Source: Chelonoidis abingdonii (taxonomy: Eukaryota > Chordata > Testudines > Testudinidae). Taken from it: a DNA stretch of 64,000 nucleotides. The position numbers and the translations under genes were made by a program. The notes under the pieces were generated by a model that ran no database searches, had not been told where the DNA came from, and saw only the letters and a list, made by a program, of their open reading frames with translations. The stretch lies in assembly GCF_003597395.2 (NCBI RefSeq), contig NC_133770.1, positions 291,413,849 to 291,477,848 on the forward strand, given 5' to 3'. This document shows, one piece after another, positions 1 through 11,223 of this stretch (positions are counted from its first letter, which is position 1; each line of letters begins with the position of its first letter).

Positions 1-1201
1 AACCGACCCCCTTAAAAATGCTATTCTTATATCTCAGTCAATCTCACCTTGCGCTTTTGCATCCCAGAGGATAGAAGACCTGGAGGGGTTCTCAGCCCAT
101 TGGCTTCAATAAGAACTGTGGAGGCTGAAGACCTTCTCAGGATCATGCCCCTTTAAAGAATGCAAAACTCTCAAGCTGATTTGAGCATGAATCAAACATA
201 CACCAGTTTGTGTTTTGTTTTCCCCTGTGACAGGTGCACAAGAACGTGGCATATTGATGCAATTTGGTTGATGGCCAGTATTTCTTGCCCTCATGGTTCT
301 TGGCAGGATAATAATTCTCTAATCAGGCATAGGTGAACTTCACAGTCCTGACACTGAGCGTGTGATCTCTGCCAGCCTTCCACTGTGATTTTCGTCCTCT
401 TCTGCCCTGCATTGAACAGGATGCACTACCAGGAAAAAACACATTCTTGGCATTGTGGAGCCAACAAAGCACAGGTGTCCACCTAACCAGCAGCTTTTCT
501 GGAGCTCAGTCCATCTGAGCAGCTGGGCAGAAAGGAAGTCACCCACATGGGCTGAAGGAGCTGATGATGAGGTCATTACCACTGTGCCTTGTGAATAATA
601 CAGACATACTTATGTTCAGTAACGATCACTCTGTTCCTCACAGTCCCCAAAAGCCAGCTTTTAGACTGAAAGCGATTTTATAGGGTCCACATCTTGCTCC
701 CTTCAAAACTCTTCCTGACTCAGTGTGCTGTACCTCTTGGGTGGGAGTTTTGCATTCATATAGGAAGCAGGATTTGGCCTACAGAAGCGGATGATATGAC
801 TTCTCTATCAACCCTTTTCCTACATTCCGACAGAGACGGGTGCACTGAACTTTCACTGGGGGGCCAAGTATCTATGGAGAGCAGACTGGTGTTACTTAAC
901 CCACCTGCTATCAAAGCAAGCCACCTCAGAGAACTCTGCCTTAATCATTCTGTGATATTTCAGTTGCTTCTCTTTTATGCTCTCCAAACTCCATTTTTAA
1001 AAAAATGAGATCAAAATCAATAAAGATAAAGTCTGCATTGCCACATCCTTTGTAGGTACAATGGAATCACAGACGGGTTTCTCTTTTATAATTAATTCTG
1101 TTTCACAAGAAGTTCATATATATGCTCAGTGGAGAGGCCATTAGAGTCATACTGTCAAAAGGATGAAGAGGGCCTGTCTGGGTAACAAAGTTACCAGTCC
1201 A
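1..1201. other. Unassigned non-coding sequence
   Basis: No repeat family, RNA gene or convincing coding frame was recognised. Short open frames have no recognisable domain. The sequence is of mixed composition without tandem structure. Confidence 0.5.
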
Positions 1202-1314
1202 TTAAATGATTTCCTTATGATGCCGTTCATTTTCATCTAGCAGCAGGTCCCGTTCAATGGCTTCTTTGATGTTAGCCTGACGGTTTGCAAATTTGCTTTC
1301 CTCTGGAATCACAC
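1202..1314 (-). other. Candidate 3'-terminal coding exon (unconfirmed)
   Basis: Read on the minus strand, this 113-base stretch is open for 36 codons and then stops (TAA at 1204-1202). The inferred peptide is rich in Glu, Lys, Arg and Asn, looks like a natural charged helix, and ends DENERHHKEII. An AG at 1316-1315 (CTGCAG) could be a splice acceptor. It would give phase 2 and has a pyrimidine-rich run about 12 bases upstream, but another AG lies between that run and the acceptor, which is a weakness. I do not recognise the protein, and no canonical AATAAA follows within the next 200 bases on that strand. An open run of this length can occur by chance, so this is a candidate only. Confidence 0.2.
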
Positions 1315-2805
1315 CTGCAGTTTACCTGGAGGAAGGCAGCCCTTGCCACTATCACAGCTATCCGTCACCAACAGATAGGGCCAAGCTCGACCCTCCAGCA
1401 CAATCACAATTGACTTCATGCTTAACAATAAGACGCCAAGGCAGGCTTTGCTTTGTCCCTTTCATTGTATTAAGCAACAAACACAGATTAAGATTAAACA
1501 TAATAGAGACCATGTGAAAATGCAAAGGCCCTAACCTGCTCATATTTCTGGGCTGGGGACAGTGGAGTCACAAAGAATATGGAAATACACTCAGTTCTTA
1601 GAGAATGGTGATATTTGGGAGATGCTTTGGAGAACTGGAGGACTCATCTGAGCCAGTGTTGCCAAGTGCAGCTTCCATGCTTACCTCCTGAATGAGCCTC
1701 TACAGAAGGCTAAATTGAGATGCACAGCCTTGCTCGTAGTCACCAAAACAAGCTGCTCAAAAAAGCAGTAAATTTAGTGTCAAAAAGTAGCTTCCTCAAG
1801 TGGCTCCTCACTGTAATACACAGCAATACACACAAGTCCCAGCCCTAGGAGTGTTACACTGGAGATCATCTATTTAAAGTACTTTGGATTGGGGAAGAGA
1901 GGGGTGAAGGAGGGGAGCAGGGGTCCTTTGGTTCTAGACTAGAAGAGAAGCACTGGAAGTTGTCATGATCCAATTCTCTTGCATTCTCCTGAGGCTCCTG
2001 GCTATCTACACAGCAATGACAATTACTGCAATACCAGTTCAATATTTTCCAGCATACATAACATTATATTGTGCTTTATATGTTCAGAGAACAGATCCCA
2101 CTGACTTCAGCTGCAGAGGTGAGAGCTCAGCACTTCTGCAGATCAGACCCCAGGATCTCAAGTCAGGCACCCGGAAAATGAGAAACATAAAATTAGTGAC
2201 CACCTGGGAAAAGTTTGGTGTAAGTGATTAGCTCAGCATGACATAGGAACTCTGTGGTGGAGGATAGAATCTAGTTCTCCAGAGCAGCATTCAACTGCCT
2301 TAGCTGTCAGACCATCTTTTCTTGTCCTGTGATCTCTTGCTTCCTTAACTACACACCTTCCAACTTGTGCAAGAAATTAAACTGTCCTACAGTCAACGGT
2401 CCCCTTCACTATACAACCCTGATTCATCTCCAGAGCAGGAAGATCATGGGCACTGAACGAGGCAGGGGTCCTGTGGAAAAAAATAGCACATGATTATGCA
2501 ATTAAAGACCTTGCATATGCATATGCACAAGGGGGTTGAATTAAGGTTGCATAGCTGAGCTCCCCCTCCAGCCCCTGGAGACTCACTAGACTGCTCTGAG
2601 GAGATCCCACTGCTAGATCCTGTGTGATTTAAGCTTCCAGAATCTGAACAGAGTCTGTGAATTGCCCTAAGCTTGGTGTTCCTAGGCATGCTCTGGGGCT
2701 GCAGATTCTCTGTCTAGCAGCCCCCTCCTGAAAGCAGAGAACTCATGTGCCAATTGTCTAGCCCTGGGGACAAGTGCCGACCCCCCAGACTCCCTCATGG
2801 CTGTC
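1315..2805. other. Unassigned non-coding sequence
   Basis: No gene or known repeat was recognised. A small self-complementary stretch with repeated CATATGCA lies near 2515-2530. Confidence 0.45.
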
Positions 2806-2809
2806 ATGG

Positions 2810-3746
2810 TATCTAGCCCCAATCTGAACCTTAGAGTCCAAAAAAATGGGGTACCAGCATGAATTCCTCTAAGCTTTATTACCAGCTTAGATCTGATAAG
2901 CTGCACCAAAAATCAGGACTTGGAGTGCCTGAAAAACTCTGGTCTCCCAAACCTTCCCTGGGCCCAACCCAATTCTTGAGTCCTCACACAAAGGGGAAAT
3001 AAACCATTTCACTTCCACCTCCTTTCTTCCCCTCCAGATCTTTCCCCCCTGGGTACACCAGGCGATTACTGTGAGTCAAACTCACTGAATCACACACACG
3101 AGAATCGGGTTTTTCTCCCCTTCTCCCCTCCCAGGCTTCCTCCTGGTTATCCTGGAGGATAGACAGATTCAAGCTCTCGTGAATTCTAAAGACATAGGAA
3201 ATTCCCCTTTCCTCCCCACTACTCCTTTTCCTTCCACCAATTCCCTGGTGCGTACAGACTCAGTTCTTTGCTTACACAGGGAAAAATAATCGAGTCTTTA
3301 AAGAGAAAAAACGTTTAATAAAAGAAAGGAGAATAAGATTAATACTGAAATTCAGATGAATATTACAGAGGTTTTTCCTTATAGAAACTAGAGAGAAGCC
3401 TCCTCCAGCAGAAATACAATTTAAAATACTTCCAGCCAAATACACATTAAAACTCTACCAGCCAGATACACATTTGCAAATAAAGAAAACCAATTAAAAA
3501 GACTAAACCGCCTTTCTACTTGCACTTACTACTTGAATAGAAAATTAGAGAGCCTGTAGTACGTCCAGTCACTCTCAGATCCCAGAGAGAATAACGCAAA
3601 ACCCAAAAAACACAAACAAAGGCTTCCCTCCACCGAGATTTGAAAGTATCTTGTCTTCTGATTGGTCCTCTGGTCAGGTGTTGCAGGTCACTGTTAACCC
3701 TTTACAGGTGAAAGAGACATTAACCCTTGGCTATCTGTTTATGACA
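2810..3746 (-). mobile_element. Solo LTR, endogenous-retrovirus-like family 'LTR-1', copy 1
   Basis: This 937-base block shares ordered similarity with 52617-53340 and 61278-62191, all on the minus strand. In sense it starts TGTCATAAACAGATAGCC and continues through an ACCTGTAAAGGG stretch and a GACCAGAGGACCAATCAG stretch. It ends near CTAGATA. ATGG directly repeated at 2806-2809 and 3747-3750 looks like the target-site duplication and fixes both ends. No internal viral genes are attached, so it reads as a solo LTR left by recombination between two LTRs. The assignment to an ERV-type family is inferred from length, TG start, TSD and copy number. Confidence 0.7.
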
Positions 3747-3750
3747 ATGG

Positions 3751-4494
3751 CTTAAACACGCATTCTCCCACAACTCCAGTCAGGTGGGAGTTCTGCATGC
3801 ACAGGTTTCCTCTGCATGCACAGGTCACATGAGGACTGTAATGCAACACACCCAGACTTTGCAAAGGATTCGAAAACACCACTGCTTGTTACTTAAGCAC
3901 AAGAAGTACACAGCTCCATACAAAAATAAGAAACTCTATATGCATTTCCTCCCCACTCTGGAACATTCCTTGGTCTGATGCCAGGGTCCTCTTTGGGCAT
4001 ACAGGGTCCTCTTTCTGAAGCTCAAGACATGGCATCTGAACGATGGAACCTCTCTCCCTGTAGGTCAGCTTGCTATCTCTGACCTGAGTTTGTCCCACAA
4101 TTAAGCTGCCACTCCCTCTCCCACTACAAAACTGTATGCAACTGTTTTCCTCTCTTCCTGGTCAAAGCTTCTGGTATCTTTCTGGGCTCTCCTCAAGTGT
4201 ATATGTCCCATCACCACCACCACCTGGTTCCTTTGCTCTGCTGTGGGGGATTTTCCATTGTCCTAAACATCAGCCCCCTGCAGACAAGTGGGACACAACT
4301 ACTTATCCTGGCTTCAGCTAACTTAATGCCTCCACTGGAACAGGCAGCCATTGAGTTGTGAGCTGGTCTGAAAGGAACCTTTATCGACAAGGGTGAAATC
4401 CACATACACACAGAGCTTTTTGATTGAGCAGTTTTCATAGTAACAACTTCATGCTGTCAACCAGAATTCATAAGTTCTAGAGAGAGAGATTCCC
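3751..4494. other. Unassigned non-coding sequence
   Basis: Nothing recognisable. A near-direct repeat of TGCATGCACAGGT occurs twice close to 3796-3823. Confidence 0.4.
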
Positions 4495-4773
4495 CAGTCA
4501 CCCCCCCCAATAACCCAGCTCCTTGTCAGACTTATGTCACCTCCTCAGCTCACTTCCTCCCCCATCCCACTAGATCCCTGTCCCAGTCTCCTTGCCCCAC
4601 CAGTCTCAGTCTCCCGCAGGCTCCTCATCTGATTTCAGTCGCCCCGCTCTACCTCCTGGCTCCCAATCCCGTCCCCAGCATTTCCTCCCCCAAGGTCCCA
4701 GTCCCAGTCTCCTTGCTCTCTACATCCCAGCTCCTTGATCTAATCTATTCCTTTCTGCTGCATAAGTCTGGAG
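4495..4773. repeat. C-rich low-complexity stretch
   Basis: Pyrimidine-rich DNA in which variants of CCCAGTCTCCTTG and CAGCTCCTTG recur several times without a clean period. It resembles the C-rich core found inside the hAT elements at 11.8-12.9 kb and 49.1-50.0 kb, but no terminal inverted repeat was found here. Confidence 0.5.
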
Positions 4774-5172
4774 CAGGGCCACCCAGAGGATTCAGGGGAC
4801 CTCGGGTCTTTGGCAGCGGGGACCCCCACTTTGGCAGTAATTTGGCAGCGGTGGGTCCTTCCACTCTGGGACCCGTCGCCGAAGTGCCCTGAAGACTCGT
4901 GGGCGGCCCTGAAGACTCGCCGCCGAATTACTGCCCAAGACCCTGCACTTAAGCGGCGGGGCCTGCTTCAGCAACAGGGGGTCCTTCCACCCTGGGGCGG
5001 AAGGACCCCCCACTGCCAAAGACCCAGAGCAGAAGAAGCTCCAGGGGCCTGGGCCTCGCGAGAGTTTTTTGGGGTCCCTGGAGCGAGTAAAGGACCCCAC
5101 TCCAGGGGACCCAAAAAACTCTCGTGGGAGTCCCTGCGGGGCCCAGGGCCAATTGCCCCACTTGCCACCCCC
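4774..5172. mobile_element. GC-rich non-autonomous hAT-type element, right end lost
   Basis: Starts CAGGGCCACCCAGAGG, a hAT-like terminus, then a GC-rich body with recurring GGCAGCGG and GGTCCTTCC motifs that are also present in the MITE at 37377-37656. It contains a near-perfect hairpin (about 5059-5124) with 24-base arms and an A/T run inside each arm. The expected right terminus complementary to CAGGGCC is absent near 5172, so the copy looks truncated. The long open frames across it are a by-product of GC-rich repeat DNA, not genes. Confidence 0.6.
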
Positions 5173-5449
5173 CAGGAGCTCCTGATCGGGAGCTCATCCC
5201 CTCTGCCTGTGATTCAGGCAACTTTTTCCTCCATACTGCCTGGGCCCAGCAGCCAGGGCACTGACTGCACAGGAGATACAGACTTCCTGCTTCCTGTTTC
5301 AGTATCCAGCCCTGACCTAAAGCAGCCCAGAGCCACAACTGCAGGGAAAGTCCTGTTCAGCCCAGTGCAGAGAGAACCTTCATGGATTTATCTGCAAAGA
5401 TCTAGTAAGGTTGAGCATAGGCAACCTGAGATTTTTCAAAGGCTTATCA

Positions 5450-5770
5450 CATAGTCAAATCTGGACCAATTTTCACAGATTGGCAAAAGGCACATTCTGG
5501 ACAAAACAGCCACTCCCTCCCAAATTTCAAATGCCTGCTCTAAAACACGGCGGCATGAAAACTTCTCACAGAAGCAGTTGCCAGAATTTTTTTTAACATG
5601 GGCAAAACATATTTTTCCCTAGCCTTGTTCTTGGAAATGGCCACACAGTTTTGGCCGAAATAATCCCAAAAACATTCAGATTGAGGCAGACATCCACCAT
5701 GAAAAATTTCAGCCCAAATGGTTAAAGTTTGGCAAAGTTATAAGCAACTGATAACAGGGACTTATGGGAA
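5450..5770. repeat. Possible old interspersed repeat
   Basis: The segment around 5700-5770 (ATTTCAGCCCAAATGG, then a TGGCAAAGTTATAAGC stretch) resembles an old repeat seen in sauropsid genomes. I could not name the family and found no termini. Confidence 0.25.
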
Positions 5771-6008
5771 GTGTTGGGCAACCTTATGATATACAGCCCA
5801 ACTAGTCCTGCCTATAAATATACAGTCACAGTGGCGCAGGTTAATATCAATAGAAAGACATTTTTGCTGTAGTCATGCACTGTGTGAAAATATTTTTAAT
5901 TATGTTATCGTAATTCACTAATGCTAATTAAAAAGAGAGTTCTCACTGCCTAGGACAGTTTAGCATTAAATTCAATTTGTACTAATCTGCCCAAAACCAA
6001 GACATGCT

Positions 6009-6181
6009 TGGGGGAAAGGGATAGCTTAGTGGTTTGAGTATTGGCCTGCTAAACCCAGCGTTGTTAGCTCAATCCTTGAGGGATCTGGGGCAAAATCATT
6101 TCTTGGTCCTGCTAGTGAAGGTAGAGGCCTCTACTCAATGACCTTTCAGGGTCCTTTCCAGCTCTATGAGATAGGTATACC
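6009..6181 (+). mobile_element. Tortoise-type tRNA-derived Pol III SINE
   Basis: The 5' part is tRNA-like. An A-box-like GATAGCTTAGTGGTTTGAG is followed by a B-box-like GTTAGCTCAATCC. A body with GGATCTGGGGCAAAATCA comes next, then a tail (CTTTCAGGGTCCTTTCCAGC) like the CR1 3' end. This matches the cryptodire/tortoise Pol III SINE design, in which a tRNA-derived head is joined to a CR1-like tail so that CR1 proteins can mobilise it. Similar copies lie at 58582-58768 (minus strand) and 59571-59750. Confidence 0.8.
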
Positions 6182-6234
6182 TCTATATATGCTGTAGGAG
6201 AAAACACCCTATTCTGGTGGTGCCAGCCATAATA

Positions 6235-6340
6235 ACTGTTGGACTATGGTATCTTGGTAGCCCCCATCAGGACTGAGGCCCCACTGCACTACGTACTGTA
6301 CCCATATCAAAAGACAGTCCCAACCCTAAAGGGAAATCCA
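6235..6340. repeat. CORE/MIR-like SINE fragment
   Basis: The phrase around GGCCCCACTGCACTACGTAC, followed by AAAAGACAGTCCCAACCC, is shared in pattern with 19805-19900. It belongs to a widespread sauropsid MIR-like repeat. Only about 100 bases remain. Confidence 0.45.
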
Positions 6341-7817
6341 GGCCATGTCTAAAACCTGCTGTTTCATTCTTTACATCATCACAGACATCCAGTCTCTTTT
6401 CTCAGTCCACACAGCTCAGGCTCTTGCTCAGACCTTCATCACCTCATGCCTTGTCTTCTCCTTTCTGGTTTTGACATTCCGTCATGCCCCCCCTCAGTTC
6501 CATTCAAAATACTGCTCCTGAAATCATCTTCCTGGTTCATGGCTCTGACTACATCCTCCCCCTTTTTGCATTCCTCTGCCAGCTCCCCCCTTTTTCATCC
6601 TATCAAACATAAACTACAAGTCTTCCTTCTAAAGGCCTTCCAAAAGCATCAGGTGGCTTCAAGAAACAGGGGAAGCCACAGACTGCACCCCAAGGAGTTT
6701 GCAGTCGCAGCAAGGCAAAGAGAAAGATATACTAGTGGGAAGGGATAAGACATTCACACAAACGGATGAGGGAGGTGTCTTTCAGCCAGAGAGCAGCAAG
6801 TGCCCAGCACCTCTGGAAATCAGACACAAGTGCATTGAGTTGGTCACACAAACAATGAGGCACAAACAGTTACAGTCAAAATATAGCTACAAGTTCGCTG
6901 GTTCCCAACAAGCCTCTACTATACAACCCCTTCTACTTCACTCCCAGCAAACCCCAATTGCATTTTCAGTACAGCTTATGCTCCTCTCTCCTAGCCTTTG
7001 AGAGATGATCAGTTGCATTTCAGACTATCTACCCTATAGTTTTGCCATTGAGAATTCACCAATAGTCCCACAGGAGCTCTGATCCATTTCAGCTGGCACT
7101 CACAGACCCAGGTTGTAATATACATCTCCATTAGGATTTAATGTGAGTCCTACAGAGATATTCAAAAACAAAATCATTGTACAATAAAACAATGACAGTG
7201 AAAGATAATTTAACATTTCTCTACCCCATACATTCTTCATCCTTATTCCAGTAATTCTGTAATAGGCCAGATAAATTGTACAGTGACATCAGCTTCTCCC
7301 ACAGAGACACACACACCACCTTGCTATGCGCATTGTCTGAAATTATTCTCTTTATGAAATTTTTCAGCCCTAGCAAGGCAAGGAGCCCCGTCAAGCATTA
7401 CCAGAGCCATTCACAAAACGCAGAAGGAATAAAAACATGACAGATTTAATTATTATAAATAGTTCATTAAATTCCCTGCAGTCAGTATGTGAAATACAAT
7501 CTGTAAATAGAACGCCGGCTGGAGAGAAAAAATACTCTTCTCCACTCTGATCTGTATGTGGTAGAAGGGGAAATATATTTCCTAAGTAATTGTGGGTTAT
7601 TCATTATTAAGGCATTGATAATTAGTTATTGCTTTTAGGGGGATAGGGGTAGTTAATAGTGAGGCTAATGCTGCCAGCAGGGAAGTCCATCTGGCTCTAT
7701 CATATTTCAGGCCAAAGCCGTTAGGGGTATTACAGCGACTGCTGAGGGGAGGGAGGAATGAGGTGAGTGAAGGACATATGTTACCAACTTGAAGCCCCTA
7801 GACAAACTCCTACTCAC
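6341..7817. other. Unassigned sequence; 7420-7690 possibly conserved noncoding
   Basis: No gene was recognised. The AT-rich part at 7420-7690 is free of recognised repeats and holds several homeodomain-type TAATTA/TTAATT cores. That is compatible with a regulatory element but is not proof of one. Confidence 0.35.
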
Positions 7818-8236
7818 TTAGAATCATAGAATATCAGGGTTGGAAGGGACCTCAGGAAGTCATGTAGTCCAAACCCCTACTCAAAGCAGGACCAATCCCC
7901 AACTAAATCATCCCAGCCAGGGCTTTGTTAAGCTGGGCCTTAAAAACTTCTAAGAATGGAGATTCCACCACCTCCCTAGGTAACCCATTCCAGTGCTTCA
8001 CCACCCTCCTAGTGAAATAGAGTTTCCTAATATCCAACCTAGACCTCCCCCATTGCAACTTGAGACCATTGTTCTTGTTCTGTCATCTGCCACCACTGAT
8101 AACAGCCTAGCTCCATCCTCTTTGGAACCCCCCTTCAGATAGTTGAAAGCAGCTATCAAATCCCCCCTCACTTTTCTCTTCTGCAGACTAAATAACCCCA
8201 GTTCCCTCAGCCTCTCCTCGTAAGTCAGGAGCCATT
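7818..8236 (-). mobile_element. CR1 LINE 3' end
   Basis: A minus-strand CR1 tail. It begins on the plus strand with GAATCATAGAAT, the complement of the short repeat ending CR1 elements. The adjoining sequence encodes, in reverse and with breaks, the end of CR1 ORF2 (the region after the reverse transcriptase). A frame ending in a [17 protein letters not shown] phrase is still visible (8291-7998). The copy is 5'-truncated in the usual way. Confidence 0.88.
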
Positions 8237-8817
8237 CCCTAGGGAGCCCCAGTGGCATTTTCAATGGAAATGGTAGAAACCCCTCTCTCAAGTCCTTTGA
8301 AAGGACTTCAGTTTGTGAGAATGTGCTGTGCCCTTCAAAGATAACAAAGAAAAACCTAGCAGGAGTGAAGCAGGCTCACCAGCTGGAAGACAGGAAAATG
8401 CAGCAAGCAGCATCTAGACCCAGAGCAGCACATCCGGGCTGCAATAGCTATTTTTTGCCAAATTTCAGGAGCCAGTCTCCAGGAAGGCATGCTGGGGAGA
8501 GACGTTCCTGTAGGCCAGTAAACCTGCATTGGGGAGGGTTAGGCGTGGGCCAGTAATCACTGAGGGAGGGGCTGTGCCTGCGTGTAGTGCAGCACCACTA
8601 GATCAGAGGGACAAAGCACTTAAGAATGGAGAATAGAGCTGGGCAAATAATTGTGGGCTGCATCCACACAATATATATACTACCTGTATGGTCCTGAGCA
8701 TGTCACGTGGGCCACAGCTGTGTGCTGATTGGGCTGCAAGCAGTGTGCGGGTTGAGGACCACTGAAATAGGTGATTCCAGGCTGGATTGGTGACAATCTC
8801 TTTTAGAGAAGTCATTC
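8237..8817. other. Unassigned non-coding sequence
   Basis: No gene or repeat recognised between the CR1 tail and the Penelope-like insertion. Confidence 0.4.
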
Positions 8818-8830
8818 CACCTTGTATAAG

Positions 8831-9022
8831 CAGCAAAGAATCCTGTGGCACCTTATAGACTAACAGACATTTTGGAGCATGAGCTTTCATGGGTGAATAC
8901 CCACTTCGTCGGATGCATCCAAAAGCTCATGCTCCAAAACATCTGTTAGTCTGTAAGGTGCCACAGGATTCTTTGCTGCTATTACAGATCCAGACTAACA
9001 CGGCTACCTCTCTGATGCTTGA
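8831..9022. mobile_element. Penelope-like element inserted as a head-to-head hairpin
   Basis: Two copies of a PLE 3' end lie in opposite orientation: minus strand at 8831-8918, plus strand at about 8919-9022. The arms share CAGCAAAGAATCCTGTGGCA and GACTAACAGA motifs and pair over about 75 bases around a short centre with CACTTCGTCGGATGC. The plus arm runs about 35 bases further to the end of the element (ACACGGCTACCTCTCTGATG). The whole block is flanked by an exact 13-base direct repeat, CACCTTGTATAAG (8818-8830 and 9023-9035), so it entered as one event. The family is shared with 36789-37960, where the GIY-YIG endonuclease region is still readable. Confidence 0.8.
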
Positions 9023-9160
9023 CACCTTGTATAAGTACTTAAGTATTGATTGGAGCAGGGACTTTTGATTCTTCCCTCCCACCACCCATTCTAGGCGATA
9101 GGCTATTCTGCTCTTAATCTCTCCTATTGATGTTATTGTGCTTTGTACAAGCACATATAT

Positions 9161-9326
9161 GCCAAAGACAGAATGACTCTATAGCCTGGTGATTAAAGCA
9201 CTCACTTAGGAGATGTGGATCCAAATCCTTTCTCTGAGTTGGGTAGAGAGAAGATTTGAATCTACATCTCCAGGCAGAGTGCCTTAACTACCAAGCTATA
9301 GAGTCATTCTCAACTCTTTCTTTGGC
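9161..9326. repeat. Inverted repeat with tRNA-like arms
   Basis: Two arms of roughly 75 bases (9161-9237 and 9245-9326) are inverted copies of each other. Each contains AGAATGACTCTATAGC, a tRNA A-box-like TAGCCTGGTGATTAAAGCAC and a B-box-like GTGGATCCAAATCC. It could be two tRNA-derived SINE heads in opposite orientation or a foldback DNA element. Arm divergence of around 15 percent by eye suggests age. The cloverleaf is not intact, so it is not a tRNA gene. Confidence 0.6.
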
Positions 9327-10922
9327 CCAACGAATATTGAAGTTTTTATACGAAGGAGACCAGCTTCACTAGGAGAGATTGCACAAAACCTACACCAGAG
9401 TACCCTATAACCTGGCAACTAGGCTGCTCAACAGGAAAGGGAAGATCTGATTTCTAGTATCTGCTCCAGAAGGTGGATTCAAACCTGGGTCTTCTGCAGC
9501 CCATACACATGGGGCTAATATACATACATTTGCTTTACTGCCCTGGAACATGTTTTTCTTGCCAGAATGAATTGTGTCACCTTCACAGACATTTTGGGGT
9601 TAACGAAAACTCCATTTTTTGGGTGAATAAACTATTCGTCCAGAAAATTTCACTGACTTTGAATGTAGCGCAAAGAATCAGTTCTGCAGTGGGTTATGGA
9701 AGGAGATGATAGATAACTTGACTCCATATATTTTTCTGTCACAGGGAGTACCCTGTATGAAGATGTAGTCCTTCTAGCTGTATGTGTAGGAGAGGTAGTG
9801 GAAAAGACACAGGCAAATTATGCTGTAGAAATTTGGAGTGGTCCAGAATTAGAAGCTTGAATCCAAATCCCTCTAAACTGCAGGTGAGGAGAGATCATTT
9901 TGAATCTGAACCCACCCCTGTGGTTTTGGTTTCAGCTCTGTGAAGCCCATATCAGCTCTCTCTCCCTGGATCTCTGTGTGGCCTAATATTTATCTTTGGG
10001 CCAAACCCCTTTCTTCCTCCACTTCTGATTCTCTTGTTAATGGCGTGTGTTGATTACCAGGAAGAACAGCTAGAACCAGAACACTGCTTAATGAACACAG
10101 AGGGACGGACATACTGTTGAAAAGTTCCCCATGCCTCGGAGCAGGGTCCTGACACAGAAGGCATTACTGGGATCCTAGCTAGAAATGCATCTGTACATAT
10201 GTGTCACAGCCACTGGGTCAGTGACCATGCTGACTGTGTTCACTGAAAGCTGGAGGCCAGTGCATTCAAAACATGCAGGATCTGAGGGCACCTGTCTCAG
10301 CTTGCATTACCCACATACATCCACACTGAAATTACAGAGTTACTCAGCTTGTGACAATGGGTGGGGGACGAAGGGGGGAAGAGTGATATCTCATAGGACA
10401 GTGGAGGCAAGTACACTCATTAAAAGCGCTTGGTGGATATATGATTTATATATTCACCGTCTGGGACACAAAACAGCACCGAACTATGAGGAATGTTGCT
10501 AAAACTTCAGCCTAGAGCTCTGGCACTAACCCAGCTAACGGAGCTGGACAGGCGTATGAGATTGGACGTTTCACAACTCGAAAAATGTGCAGCCCACCCC
10601 ACCAGAGCTCTGACACAGAAAATCAAATGAGGCAGATAAACACTGTGCGGCCGTGCATGAAAACACAATTGCTTCCTGTGAATCTGATGGGGGAACAGTA
10701 ATTTTCAAGCTAACATTATAATGGTCTAATTTTTCTAGCAGTGATGTAGGTCCTGGCTCAAGTAGCCCATAAAGGGAAAGATTTAATGGTCCTAAAAATT
10801 CCTCTAATCCAACCATGCCAGCTTTTCTTAGCTCTACGAACTCCTCCCACTCTCTCTTGGAGAGAATCAATGGCTCCAGTGCTTGGATCACATCCTCCCC
10901 CCTTCTATTACAGTTAAACTTA
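9327..10922. other. Unassigned non-coding sequence
   Basis: No gene, RNA or repeat family recognised. The open frames are short and featureless. Confidence 0.4.
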
Positions 10923-11223
10923 GGCCATGTCTACACAGCAGTTGAAGGCGTGACTGCAGCTCAAGCAGGCATGTCTGTGCTAGCTTTAATCTAGCTAGTG
11001 TGTTGAAAATAGCAGGGAATATGTAGCGGCATGAGCTTCAGCACAGGTTGCACCATAGGGATGTACCCAGAGGCAGCAGGTAGGCTTGGTCAGCCCCAGC
11101 TGAAGCCCACGGTGCCAAGACTTTACTACCATTTTTAACATTTTAGCTAGATTAAAGCTAGTGAAGGTATGCCGGCCAACCTGAGCCACAAATCACAGCT
11201 TTGATTGAGGTGTAGGTATAGCC
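10923..11223. mobile_element. Harbinger-like MITE (copy 1)
   Basis: Termini GGCCATGTCTACAC and the complement of GTGTAGGTATAGCC form imperfect inverted repeats. Flanking TTA (10920-10922) and TCA (11224-11226) fit a decayed 3-base TTA/TAA target duplication of the PIF/Harbinger superfamily. The interior holds an inverted pair around GCTAGCTTTAATCTAGCTAG and CTAGATTAAAGCTAG. No transposase is present. Confidence 0.6.

Noticed and set aside
4810..5454. 214-codon open frame
   Set aside because: It runs through a GC-rich MITE and out into unrelated sequence, so the frame is a composition effect.
9171..9240. Functional tRNA gene
   Set aside because: A and B boxes are only approximate, no full cloverleaf, and an inverted duplicate is present.
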